Notes under the pieces: model-generated
Databases searched by the model: none
What the model was told of the DNA's origin: nothing
What the model saw: only the letters and a program-made list of their open reading frames with translations
Origin: Blattamonas nauphoetae
Lineage: Eukaryota > Preaxostyla > Oxymonadida
Reading direction: 5' to 3'
Assembly: GCA_033064195.1 (NCBI GenBank)
Contig: JARBJD010000206.1
Location: forward strand, 62,001 to 126,000
DNA: 64,000 nt
Shown: piece after piece, positions 22,201 through 31,018 of the stretch
How positions within the stretch are numbered: the stretch's first letter is position 1
Layout of the letters: every line of letters begins with the position of its first letter
Program-made: the position numbers and the translations under genes

Positions 22201-25200
22201 AGTTTGGACTGGATTGAAGTATTTGAAACGGTACAATCGTTCGAGAGGAGGACATCCGAGTGCTGACACTGGAAGTGGACGAAGAGGGAGGAGGTCGGTA
22301 TGGACAACCTTGCCTTGAGGAGTGGGGATGCGGGAGAGGAGGATAGGGAGGGTGATATGAGCGCCCATCCAGCGATCCGCGAACACATGGATGACGTATT
22401 CATCCGGAGCGTGCTCGAGAATGGGGACGATGATGGACAGAACACGCGCGGAAGGCGGGAGCGATTGGAAATGTGCGTCCGGATTGATGAGTGTTTCCTC
22501 GAGATCGTTTTCGCAGGTGGTGAAGAACGATGCTGGTGTTTTGGTTGATTCGGCGATGGGAAGAGACGAATGATCCTGTTGTCCCTTGCTGAGCTTCTTT
22601 CTGTCTTGCGCGTTGCCGGTGACTGTCTTCTCTCCTTTCTCTTTCTTGAAGGCAATTGATTCACAGTGGAGAATTTCGTCTTCAATCGGATCCACAACTG
22701 CGATCCAAAACAACTCCGAATTTCCACTTTGTTCTCGCTTCCATTGCCAACGAGGGAGAATCGCGACTTCCAATCTCAGAACGTTTTGGGTGAGAGGCTT
22801 GACAGAACATTCAATGTCAACGTGAGGGAAGCTTCGAACAGTTGCGACGATTGCGGATGCACCTGGCTTCGAGCGTACAATTGAGAGAACGTCGCCCATA
22901 TTCATTTCACGGAGGTCAGCCACACTCAGCCTTTTCTGCTCGAGGGCAGTCATACATGATTCGGGGATATCATTCGACATTGTCTGGCGTAGAGGATGCA
23001 TCCACCACCACATCTGCCTCTCTGCACAGATGCACAGCTCATGGAGCTTGAACGTTTGGGCGGCCCATCTGTATCGGAGAGAGACTTCGAAGAGCCCGCG
23101 GAGGAGACGTGGGAGGTTCTGGCCAACGTAGTTGAGATCAGACTGGAGAGAGAAGACACTGCATCGGACACGGCTCATCCATGCTTGGCAGAGAACATTG
23201 GCTTTGAATTCAGCCGATCCAACTTCCGACTTTGCCGAGTTTTTAAGGAGAGTTTCTGCTGATGTGTTCGGACGCATGGAGAGAGTTGATTGGATGGAGG
23301 ATGTATTCACAGATGAGACGATCTTGATGGGACATGCTGCTGACGAGGCAATTTTCTTGAGCTCCTCATCTTCCTCCGGTCTAACTTGAAACTGCTGGAA
23401 TTCTTGGCATAATGAGATCATGTGGAAAAGACGAGGATCGCTGAGTGTTGGGGAGAGCGACGACAAGAACAATTCCATCGATGTGGGATGGATGTAGAAA
23501 TGCGAGCCGACTCGCCCAAAGTCGGTTGGTGTCAAGACACCCGTCTGAGGATTGAATCTCGCCATTCTGAGACGATGGAGTTCTCGCGAGGCTGATTCCA
23601 GAAGAGTGAAGAGGACAGATGCCAGCTGAGCATCATCTGCGAGTTCTTCCTGTGACACTCCATAATATGATGGGTTCTTCTTCATCCGCTGGAAGAGGAA
23701 GGTGTATTGAAGCCAGCGAATTCCCTCACTAACACTTCCCACACTTCCCAAAGAGACTTCGGCGTTGAGATGAGCAAGGAGTTCGTCCTGGAGATGTGAT
23801 TCGATTGGAGCAGTGGCTGTGACAGATCGAATCGTAGGAACGAGTTTGTTGTGGGTGGTGATGAGCGTAGCCTCGGCTGATGTGTCGTACTGAGGACGAC
23901 CAGCACGACCAACCATCTGCATCACATCCAACCCAGACAGGTCATCCATCTTTCCTTTCTTCGGGTTGTAGAACTCGAGCCCTTTGATGACGACACTATG
24001 AGCTGGCAAGTTCACACCCCACGCCAGAGTCGACGTGCAGAACAAGACTCGAATGTAGCCTGTTCGGAACAGTTCTTCCATGGCGTTTCTGTCCGCTCTG
24101 TCCAAACCAGCGTGGTGAACACCAAGTCCCATTCTGACCAGTTCACTCAAGTCATTCGAACGAAGTTTAGAGATGAGTCGGTTGCTGTTTCTGTCCTTTT
24201 GGGCGTTTACTGCAGGCGTAAAGAGAGAAAGCGGGTCTTTGAGTCCGGTTGACGTGCCATCCTCGTTCTCGTCGTCGGAAGAGGGATTCAGATACTGCGA
24301 TTGGCTTTCGTCAAACCTACGCTGAGAGGCACTGAATCTGGCGTTTCGCTGATCGTCCTTGTACGCTCTAGCTTCAGCTTCATTCTTGAACTTTGGTTGT
24401 TCGGCCTTCATCTGAGCTTTTGTCTTCTTTGGTCCAACAGTTTTCACTTTGATTTTCAGATCAAGCTCTGTTGTTCCATCCCAGTCAAGTACTTTCTGGA
24501 GTTGGTCCAGTCCAACCTCTCTTGCATTCCGTGCCATCTCCAAAACTGTTCTGGCTGTCTTGAACGTATCACCACGTGAATGGACGAAAACAAGGACTTG
24601 TTGGCCAGCTTGCAGATTTCGGAGGACGACACGAAAGACAGCTTCGTTCTGGAACTGCTTCATCGCCTCTGATGGAAATTGCTGTTGTCTGGTCTGATTT
24701 CCAGTTGATGATGTGTCCACAAGTGAGTTTGATCCAGCGCCCTTTGGGACACCGATTGCATTTGTTGATAGACCAATGAAGTTGAAGGAAAGTGGGACAG
24801 CTCGGAATGACGACGGGAAGTGGAACAGTCCGCGTGTTGGATTCACTCGAAGGAAGGCTGCCACATCCTCGTAGTTTGGAAGAGTCGCAGAAAGACCAAC
24901 AATTCGGATCAGTCGCTGTCCGCTCTCAACTTGCCTGAGTGTTCTCGCGACCAACGCCTCGATGACAGCTCCTCTGTCTTCATTCAGAAGATGGACCTCA
25001 TCGAGGATGAGAAGAACCAGCGAAGAGGCGACACCGCTCTCCAGCCCTTTTCTGCTCATCGCATCCCATTTCTCCGGAGTTACCACCAACACATGCGCAG
25101 TGCTGATCTCCTCCTGCGTGAGCTGTGTATCTCCTGTCAACTCTCGTGTAATTAACCCAAGTTTGGCAAGTCTCGACCCAAGTCCTTGAACCATCTCACC

Positions 25201-26301
25201 TGCCAATGCTTTCATCGGAGCAACATAAATCAGTTTGAATGTTGCTGGCTTGAGTTTCTTGCGTCGGGTGGATTTGGGGTTGTTCTCTCCGTATCCTGCT
25301 CTCTCCTCCTCCATCTCCTCCTCGTCTCCAGTTGCATTTCCTCCATTGCTCTCACTAGAGCGAGCCTGTGCCACTGCACGAAGCATAGTCAGTAGTGCAA
25401 TGACTGTCTTTCCTGCTCCGGTTGGGGCGCAGATTAGGAGATTCTCGTTCGATTTGAACGCTGACGTGTAAACACGCGACTGAATACGGTTGAGTGTAGT
25501 GAGGCCACCCAGGGCAGGTCTGGCCCATTCATCAATCTCTGAAATTGGTATGAGTCGTTCGTTTGGACCCAGTGGAGAAGGGTTTGACACAGGAAGGATG
25601 ATTTCTTCTCCACCATACTGTTTTGCTGATGAAAATGAGTGAGATGGTGGTCCAGATGACTGATTACGATTGATAACAACAGGTTTCTGAAATAGAGGCG
25701 GAGGGTACGTTCGTCGCTTCGTTCCAGTGGGGAGGGAGATGGCCGAACGGGTTGCCGGGGATGGGATGAAATGATCCAGTGGAGATTGATTTAAGGGGGA
25801 AGGGGACGATCCATATACTTCTGAGATGGCAATTTCTTCATCTGTAAGTTCGACTTCTCCAAGATTAATGCGAGTTTTGGTTTGTGATGGTTGCTGAGAT
25901 TGAGGAGAAGATGTAGGCGATGGTGAGAGGGAATATTGAGATGATATGAAAGAAGATGGGGGATTTAGAGGAGGGCGCGAAGTAGTGGAAGAGAGGATCG
26001 GTTTAATGAGTGAGAAACTTGGTTCGTGCGAGATCGAGAATGTCATGGCAATGTCGCTTCCATATGTCTGCATAGAGTTGGTAATGAATTGTTGAGGTTG
26101 ATAATATTTGATTTGACCCTCAGTTTTCTGGTTCACAGATGGCTCCTGGTGTTTGGGTTTTCTGTTACCTGAACGGAGTATTCTCGAAACAGAGCAATCA
26201 GCATCCGTTCGGACAATCTGAGGGTATAAAGGTTCCTGTTTTACATTTTCTCTTCCTCCAACATAGATGTGGGAGGAAGGGATGAATGGCTGATAAGCCA
26301 T
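19261..26301 (-). CDS. ASCC3: ASCC3-like tandem Ski2-type RNA/DNA helicase
   Basis: One uninterrupted frame encodes 2346 residues with two Ski2-like cassettes, each two RecA lobes plus winged helix and Sec63-type region. Cassette 1 has Walker A CAPTGAGKT near residue 290, DEVH, GLSATLPN and QMVGRAGRPQYD. Cassette 2 has GAPTGSGKT near 1380, DEVH, GLSTALSN and QMMGRAGRPQFD. The choice of ASCC3 over Brr2 (SNRNP200) rests on cassette-2 wording such as FNFRPDVRPVPTEVH and CPRMVTMNRP. ASCC3/Slh1 unwinds DNA for alkylation repair and splits collided ribosomes in the RQT complex. The protein is slightly longer than human ASCC3 because of a Ser/Pro-rich N-terminus, an acidic insert in RecA2 of cassette 1 and an acidic Ser/Pro insert in the second Sec63 region. 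Both ATPase sites look intact. Confidence 0.92.
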   Translation of the reverse strand: MAYQPFIPSSHIYVGGRENVKQEPLYPQIVRTDADCSVSRILRSGNRKPKHQEPSVNQKTEGQIKYYQPQQFITNSMQTYGSDIAMTFSISHEPSFSLIKPILSSTTSRPPLNPPSSFISSQYSLSPSPTSSPQSQQPSQTKTRINLGEVELTDEEIAISEVYGSSPSPLNQSPLDHFIPSPATRSAISLPTGTKRRTYPPPLFQKPVVINRNQSSGPPSHSFSSAKQYGGEEIILPVSNPSPLGPNERLIPISEIDEWARPALGGLTTLNRIQSRVYTSAFKSNENLLICAPTGAGKTVIALLTMLRAVAQARSSESNGGNATGDEEEMEEERAGYGENNPKSTRRKKLKPATFKLIYVAPMKALAGEMVQGLGSRLAKLGLITRELTGDTQLTQEEISTAHVLVVTPEKWDAMSRKGLESGVASSLVLLILDEVHLLNEDRGAVIEALVARTLRQVESGQRLIRIVGLSATLPNYEDVAAFLRVNPTRGLFHFPSSFRAVPLSFNFIGLSTNAIGVPKGAGSNSLVDTSSTGNQTRQQQFPSEAMKQFQNEAVFRVVLRNLQAGQQVLVFVHSRGDTFKTARTVLEMARNAREVGLDQLQKVLDWDGTTELDLKIKVKTVGPKKTKAQMKAEQPKFKNEAEARAYKDDQRNARFSASQRRFDESQSQYLNPSSDDENEDGTSTGLKDPLSLFTPAVNAQKDRNSNRLISKLRSNDLSELVRMGLGVHHAGLDRADRNAMEELFRTGYIRVLFCTSTLAWGVNLPAHSVVIKGLEFYNPKKGKMDDLSGLDVMQMVGRAGRPQYDTSAEATLITTHNKLVPTIRSVTATAPIESHLQDELLAHLNAEVSLGSVGSVSEGIRWLQYTFLFQRMKKNPSYYGVSQEELADDAQLASVLFTLLESASRELHRLRMARFNPQTGVLTPTDFGRVGSHFYIHPTSMELFLSSLSPTLSDPRLFHMISLCQEFQQFQVRPEEDEELKKIASSAACPIKIVSSVNTSSIQSTLSMRPNTSAETLLKNSAKSEVGSAEFKANVLCQAWMSRVRCSVFSLQSDLNYVGQNLPRLLRGLFEVSLRYRWAAQTFKLHELCICAERQMWWWMHPLRQTMSNDIPESCMTALEQKRLSVADLREMNMGDVLSIVRSKPGASAIVATVRSFPHVDIECSVKPLTQNVLRLEVAILPRWQWKREQSGNSELFWIAVVDPIEDEILHCESIAFKKEKGEKTVTGNAQDRKKLSKGQQDHSSLPIAESTKTPASFFTTCENDLEETLINPDAHFQSLPPSARVLSIIVPILEHAPDEYVIHVFADRWMGAHITLPILLSRIPTPQGKVVHTDLLPLRPLPVSALGCPPLERLYRFKYFNPVQTQVFHTSLHTDHSILLGAPTGSGKTLVAELAILRNIREHPDDAAVYIGPLKALVRERMEDWGRRLKMGLGIDVVELTGETLPDQRALRTAPLICSTPEKWDGVSRNWNTRSFVRRVSLLILDEVHMLGQDRGPIVEAIVSRLRFISAKTGKHIRIIGLSTALSNAADLGDWLGVGEPGYFNFRPDVRPVPTEVHLESFAEKIFCPRMVTMNRPVYNAIRDYSDGKPSLVFVASRRQTRKTAEALVSFAVADEQTTQFLGMSDEELKLAQESCNDESLRSFLAFGIGVHHAGLNKDDKALVEGLFARSKILVLCCTSTLAWGVNLPAHLVILKGTEFYDGPTQKYIPYPITDVLQMMGRAGRPQFDTSGVAVVMTEAQRKSFYHRFLYSPFPVESQLHKHLHDNINAEIATGSIKSVGDTCSYLSWTYLYRRVLANPSFYGARNGTPAAVEDFLMGITLSTLSDLHREKCVFVTGMDDIESEWFGASGWDEDDNEEEKPKHGYLVEDQAKEFPEMEDVVKRQSKASRNKNRSPSPPPKPSQSSEPPLVPQIIPLPNGIIASNYYLQYKTPSFIWKELVSGLTDQYNLESSSSDISIATKWTRWRERVESVASRLPRYRIPFFPYSSEVLSSPLSHLSVLDLLWLVSSVPEFLLFPLRHNEDIENREWCDNENFPFVHQSMDFAMPASKVFLLVEAHLLHLPFFCADYITDLKTALDSIPRVIQAVIDVSANEGILYACIRAVELLQCIYQAQMDTESSIVQVVNNLFLVVPDQTTEEDATIERLPYLEEVDKKKEIQRIIAEFKKHGITQVTELIDAVADDGKARQGQKINLTSIVSRLGLNGEQIRTLWNVLRQLPRTTVDIREIKEDERTRKDEPDSEEEMVSIQVRITNHSRPLVSRALAPLFHKHVPLGFIVMVGKEPLGELLGLKRVKMGSGKATGEGIVRIKRKDLDGSSGEKLDIFVKCECYLGLDQRHSYNLR

Positions 26302-26441
26302 GACGTGAATAGTAGATCAACCCTTACTAAATTATTGATTTGTTATGATGGTAAATATGGGGTTACTGCGAGTGAGAAGAAGAAAAATGCCAGAAAAAGG
26401 TGAGATTTGAAGTGTTGAGAAGATTGCCTACCAGGAAGTAT

Positions 26442-27245
26442 TCAAGTTGAATCAATCCAATACAAGACATCCGAAAAATCTTCCTTGGCCAAATTATCTG
26501 GGGTAATTAAAAAGACTGCAACACCAGATTCCTGAATGTTGATATCAGGGACAGAATCAACCTGGAGAAGATTCACCGAATACTTTTGCCAATCAGGCTT
26601 TTCCTCGCGGGGATCACTCGCACGGAATGTGTTGAACCCTCCAACACGATGATTCGCCCGTTGCTCGAGTTTTTCCCACAATGCATCGGAGAGAACTCCG
26701 ATATCAAGATCAATTTCTTCTTCCGTTTTCCCTGTCTCTTTCATGATGTGTTCTGTCACAAGTTGTACCTGATTTTGAAAGTCAAAATGATTTGGATTGA
26801 GTCCTTCAGCTTTCACTGTTCCGGTTAACAGATATTCTGAATGGTGATACGGCCACGTGGTTGTTTCGTCAAAAGTGGGTGGCTTGTTCAATGACTGTAA
26901 TGAAGCAAAGGGGGGCTTGTGAAAGAGAACTCGGAATGATTTTTGTGACGTTGGTGAGCTATAGTCAACACCAGTGTACTCATCGTCTTTCACAAAAAAT
27001 TGGAGGATCCCTTGCTTAGGAAAGGAGGGAATGTGGGGCAAATCACCAAAATTTAATTGTGCCAACAATCTCAGAGCAGTTCCATCTTCAGAAACGGGGT
27101 AGGACATTTCAGGTGGGAGATAAGGCACTCCACCCAATTTGCTTTGAAATGGTGTGGTTTTTTGAGGTGTAGATGTCAATGCAATATATTTCTGGGACGT
27201 AGTTGAAGAAATTTTCCGAATATAATCAGCTATTATGGAAGTCAT
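26442..27245 (-). CDS. DUF1963 (YwqG-like) family protein
   Basis: A single-exon frame gives 267 residues from the ATG at 27245. It shows the DUF1963/YwqG pattern: SKLGGVPYLPPEMSYP near the start, then LRLLAQLNFGDLP, GILQFFVKDDEYTGVD and FRVLFHKPP, with a GGF...SDP...W segment and VFLITPDNLAKEDFSDV near the end. The family is widespread in bacteria and present in some protists; its biochemical function is unknown. A longer start at 27314 would run into the 5' side of the divergent RAD23-like gene, so the internal ATG is preferred. Its start lies 77 bp from that gene. Bacterial origin is possible, but composition matches its neighbours. Confidence 0.85.
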   Translation of the reverse strand: MTSIIADYIRKISSTTSQKYIALTSTPQKTTPFQSKLGGVPYLPPEMSYPVSEDGTALRLLAQLNFGDLPHIPSFPKQGILQFFVKDDEYTGVDYSSPTSQKSFRVLFHKPPFASLQSLNKPPTFDETTTWPYHHSEYLLTGTVKAEGLNPNHFDFQNQVQLVTEHIMKETGKTEEEIDLDIGVLSDALWEKLEQRANHRVGGFNTFRASDPREEKPDWQKYSVNLLQVDSVPDINIQESGVAVFLITPDNLAKEDFSDVLYWIDST

Positions 27246-27322
27246 GAGTATTGAATAAATGTGCGAAGTTGAAATACACTGATCGACCCACTGTGAATTC
27301 TCCTTTTTTCTCAAAGACGGAT
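27246..27322. promoter_or_regulatory. Compact divergent promoter (DUF1963 / RAD23-like)
   Basis: The 77 bp between the start codons of the DUF1963 gene and the RAD23-like gene must hold both promoters and both 5' untranslated regions unless transcription begins inside the neighbouring gene. The sequence is AT-rich near the middle. No specific element is identified. Confidence 0.4.
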
Positions 27323-27841
27323 ATGTCGGACCTCACCAGTGTTCAAAGACTAGAAAAACTGGGGTATACAACTGAAAGCGCTGAGGAAGCTCTCTTACTT
27401 GTGGATGGAGACTTTGAAGCGGCAGCAGCATACCTGAAGGAGACGCAACCAGAAGTCACCCGAAAGAACCCAGTCATTGATGCAATCACAAAAAATAGAT
27501 ATTTTCCTCAATTGAAGGAACTTGTCAAAAATCGTCCTGAGGCTGTCAAAGATATCGCCAATGCCCTCGGAAAAGATAACAGGGATATGGAGGCATTAAT
27601 TAATTACCATTGGGCTAGATTTGAAGGCATTCTCAAAGGAACAATCATTGTCCAGGATACTGACGATGATGAACGACTTATTGATGTCCAACCTCAACAA
27701 CAAACATGGACAGCACAGGATGATGCAAACGTTTCACAAATCATGGAGATCACAGGAGCCACAAAAGAAGCAGCCGAAAAAGCATATCGTCAGAGTAACA
27801 GACAACCAGAAGCCGCTGTAAATCGCATTTTCGGTGATTGA
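27323..27841 (+). CDS. RAD23-like UBA-XPCB-UBA protein lacking the ubiquitin-like domain
   Basis: This single-exon gene encodes 172 residues. Residues about 5-40 form a UBA domain (RLEKLGYTTESAEEALLLV with FEAAAAYL). Residues about 50-98 resemble the XPC-binding (STI1-like) helical domain of RAD23, with YFPQLKELVKNRPEAV and LINYHWARFEGIL. Residues about 130-170 form a second UBA domain (IMEITGATKEAAEKAY with PEAAVNRIFG). RAD23 shuttles ubiquitylated proteins to the proteasome and stabilises XPC. The N-terminal ubiquitin-like domain that docks on the proteasome is absent, and the space upstream is only 77 bp before the divergent gene, so it is truly missing unless supplied by a distant exon. 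The protein could bind ubiquitin without delivering it. Confidence 0.75.
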   Translation: MSDLTSVQRLEKLGYTTESAEEALLLVDGDFEAAAAYLKETQPEVTRKNPVIDAITKNRYFPQLKELVKNRPEAVKDIANALGKDNRDMEALINYHWARFEGILKGTIIVQDTDDDERLIDVQPQQQTWTAQDDANVSQIMEITGATKEAAEKAYRQSNRQPEAAVNRIFGD

Positions 27842-27980
27842 TGGATTTTTCTTTTCACATCTCGCTTTCTCTTTATTTCACATATCCAACAGGGATGTCC
27901 CGTGTTAACTATTAGTTGATTTCACCAAACATCAAACATAATTCTGAACAACATGAGAAAACACGATGAATTAAGAACGT

Positions 27981-30658
27981 TTACGTATCTTTCTTTCCGC
28001 GGGGAGTCAAGCCTTTCTTTGATTTTGATTTGGATGGCGTATTTCCATTGTCTTCTGTACTGGATTTTTTCTCTTGTTTGGATGATTTTCTGTCAGTTTT
28101 CTGCCCTTCTTTTTTCTCTTCCTTTTCTTCATCTCTCTTTGTGTCTCTGCCTTCATTCTTCTCCTCTTTGGTTTTATTCTCTTTTGGTTTCTTCTTTTCC
28201 TCACTCTTCTCGATTGGCTTCGGATCATCTTTAACTTCAACTTCCCATTTCTTTGATTTCTTCGGGATACGTGTTGGTATTTCGTTTCCCCATTGAAGTT
28301 GTGCCGCATCATCGAGATCCGGAAGGTGTTGTGAATATGGACGAGAGAGACACAGAAGCTCAACGGTTGTTCCTGATTCTTGGAGATTGAACTGAGAAAG
28401 AGGATAGAAAATGGTTGAAAGAAAAACGAAATCAGAAGTCTCTTGAAAATAGGTCGATAATCAACGACAGGATTGATGAAATAGATTTGTTCCTCATACA
28501 AAGAATCGCACTGAAGGCGGGATCCCGACAAATGAAATCGGCTGGTATAAATCAACAGCCAAAAAATGAGCAGTGGGTGGGGTGACTTCATAGTTGATTT
28601 CAATGCTAACCACATCAGAATCATGCCAGATTCGATTGCCAACGCGCCATTTTCCGTTGTGCCATACACCACCTCTACAAAATGAAATTTGGAGAAGACA
28701 TTGAAACAAGAGTGTCTTAAAGATGGGAGGCAGACGTATGTCCTGTATATGCAGCAGTATGCTCGTCTTGGCCTGGATCGTAGTTCTCGGGGAATTCGAA
28801 GTCAGCCTCGCAAAATCCGAACCCTATGGAGGTAGTGGAGGCAAGAATGTGTGAAGATGTAACGAAAAAGGCCATTTAGAGGATAACATGATCGAAAGAT
28901 AAATAAGTGAGAAAAAGGTCGTCTGAAGCTTTCAATTCAACAAACATCTGTTATCAGCCGATGCAACATATCCCATATCTAATCGCCAGATACCCTCCCT
29001 GATTGGAGGATCCAGTTTCATATATATCGGCTTCTTCTGTTTCATTGATAATCGATTTCCTTCAATCCGAATCTTAGCTCCTTCTGGAATAATTGGCCTG
29101 ATGTTTTTGCGAAGACCCATCCCTGGAACTGATGAAGAGGAAAGAGTCATAGAAATGGTGGAAAAATGGGATGGTGATGGATGTGGACATACTGTCACGA
29201 ACTCTTGTCAGTAGAACGTTAACTCCTCTCCAGAGTGTGATAGCACACATCTGAGACGTTGTAAGCCTTGGAAGTTTTGATCTCACGATATAGTCCATCT
29301 TCATCAGGTGTCGAACTGCCTCGTGGAGATCTTGCTCCGTGGCGATTTTAGATTCCTCTTCCACTGGTGGTGCTTCATCTTTGATGACCGTTAGATCGGG
29401 ATTTGCAGGTTCCTCCTGTGTCGCTTCAGCAGGAGCGGCTTCTTTATCTCCTGTCTCATTCTTTGTTTCGAGTTGAACTCCTTCCGCTTGTTCGGCAATT
29501 GGTTCTTCTCCACGATCACGGGCTTCCTGTGCTTTCTTCTCAGCTTCAGCTTTCTTCCTTTCCTCGTGCTCCTTTCGCTTCTGTTCTTCTCTTTTTTTTC
29601 TTCGTTCCTGTCGCTGCCTTTCTAATTCCCTATCTCGTTTTTTCTGCCATTCTGGCGGATATGGTGGCATTGGGAATTCGAGAGTTGGATCTGCCTTAAA
29701 CGCAGAATGCATTTCCTCGTATTTCTTCTGTTCTTTGACGATTTGCTCCAGTTGGAGAACATAGCTCTTCTGCTCTCGAAGAAGCATGCCCATCTGAGGG
29801 AACAACTTTGGAACAATCTTTTCAAGTCTTTCTTGAGCTTTGGGAAGTTGCATGAAGTTCTCAACATTCGGTCGTTCCATTGGATCTTTGTTGAGGAGAG
29901 AATAGATGAGTGTTGATAAATCTGGAGAGATCCAACGGGGGAGAGGTTGTGGATCATCCTCCTCAATCTGTCTTTTCAGTTCTTCTGAGTCGTCTGAGTG
30001 GAATGGCGGTTTTTGCATCACAATCTCGTAAAGGATGCATCCAAATGACCACATATCTGATTTGGGACTAAACGTGGGTGAATCTTGGAACAGTTCTGGA
30101 GCCATCGCTGACATAAAGAACGGTCCCATTTTCTCTGGTTCCTCAAACCATCTGTAGAGGTTGAAGTCACCAATGCGGGCGAGGATGGATGATTCTACGA
30201 AAATGTTGTCCAAAGTGAGATGTCGATGAACTACACCATTCATGTGAAGGTAGTAGATTGCGAGACCACAGGTTGAAACAATATCCCAGATGGAATTTTC
30301 CTTGATTTGAGATTGCTTCTTCCAAAGATCGGCTACGTGCATACGGAGACTTGGCTTATCAGACCATTGACGAACAATCCAATATGATTTTTCGTCCTCA
30401 AACCAATCAATGACATTGAGGATGAACGGCGAATTAAAACGGTAATATGTGAACATGAGCGCTTCAAATGTCGAGGTTTGGTTTTCTGGTTCAACCGGAC
30501 AGCTGTGAATGGCAAGATCTTCTCCGTCCCTTCGATCAACAACTTTCAGAAGGGTAACTCCATGATGCTCATTCACAGTTCGTTCGACTTCATCTGAATG
30601 ACGTGAATTGGTGGAGGGAAGAATAATGACAGATTAAAATGTTAATACAGTCTTTCAT
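27981..30658 (-). CDS. NEK-like pseudokinase with coiled coil and SPRY domain
   Basis: Six exons on the minus strand: 30649-30658, 29193-30593, 28946-29128, 28736-28823, 28500-28674 and 27981-28391; 755 residues. The kinase-fold domain (about 15-260) has lost key residues: the VAIK lysine is His33 (LAIH), HRD is HRH at 126-128, and DFG is DFN at 146-148. APE and the DMWSFG helix remain. A charged coiled coil (about 330-400) and an acidic linker follow. Residues about 510-630 form a SPRY domain (IREGIWRLDM, FGFCEADF, GGVWHNGKW, DVVSIEIN), reached through a 122-nt intron. The end is a Lys/Glu-rich tail. A stop at 28932 and an ATG at 28875 would suggest two genes, but splicing restores one unbroken SPRY domain. 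Phosphotransfer is improbable; a scaffold role is inferred. Confidence 0.8.
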
Positions 30659-31018
30659 GTGTTGTTCTTTTCGACGTGAGAACATTTATTTATCTTTGAA
30701 AGTCCTATGAGAAGAGCAGTTCGTGAAAAAAACTAAAAATGGCTCGATCCAGCTGATTCATGAAAATGACCCCAATTTAAATTCAATGAAGTGTTCTAGG
30801 AGCATAAGAGAGAATTGAGGATGAATAACAGGAATTTTCTCGTGGTTTAGCACAGATGGTCCGAGAATCAGAATGGAGAGATGACAGGACACGGCAAAAT
30901 GCAGAGTTTGCTGCGATCCAAAACCAAAAAATGTGACATATTGGTCCAAATATCGAAGAAGAAGAAAGAGAAGAGAATTAAGACCAAAAATAAAGAGAAT
31001 CTCAGATATTTGGACGGA
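30659..31018. other. Intergenic region, no gene seen
   Basis: These 360 nt separate the stop of the SCC2 gene from the start of the pseudokinase gene; both genes are on the minus strand. Open frames are short and unlike any protein, and their amino acid composition is biased to Phe/Leu or Lys/Arg. The region should contain the SCC2 3' untranslated region and the pseudokinase promoter. No RNA gene is seen. Confidence 0.5.

Noticed and set aside
19261-26301. Assignment of the tandem helicase to Brr2 (SNRNP200)
   Set aside because: The second cassette keeps intact ATPase motifs and ASCC3-specific wording (FNFRPDVRPVPTEVH, CPRM), whereas the Brr2 second cassette is degenerate and worded differently.
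28007-28672. Minus-strand frame of 221 residues crossing the SPRY part of the pseudokinase gene
   Set aside because: It reads through introns in the wrong frame; the correct exons give an intact SPRY domain and a Lys/Glu tail.
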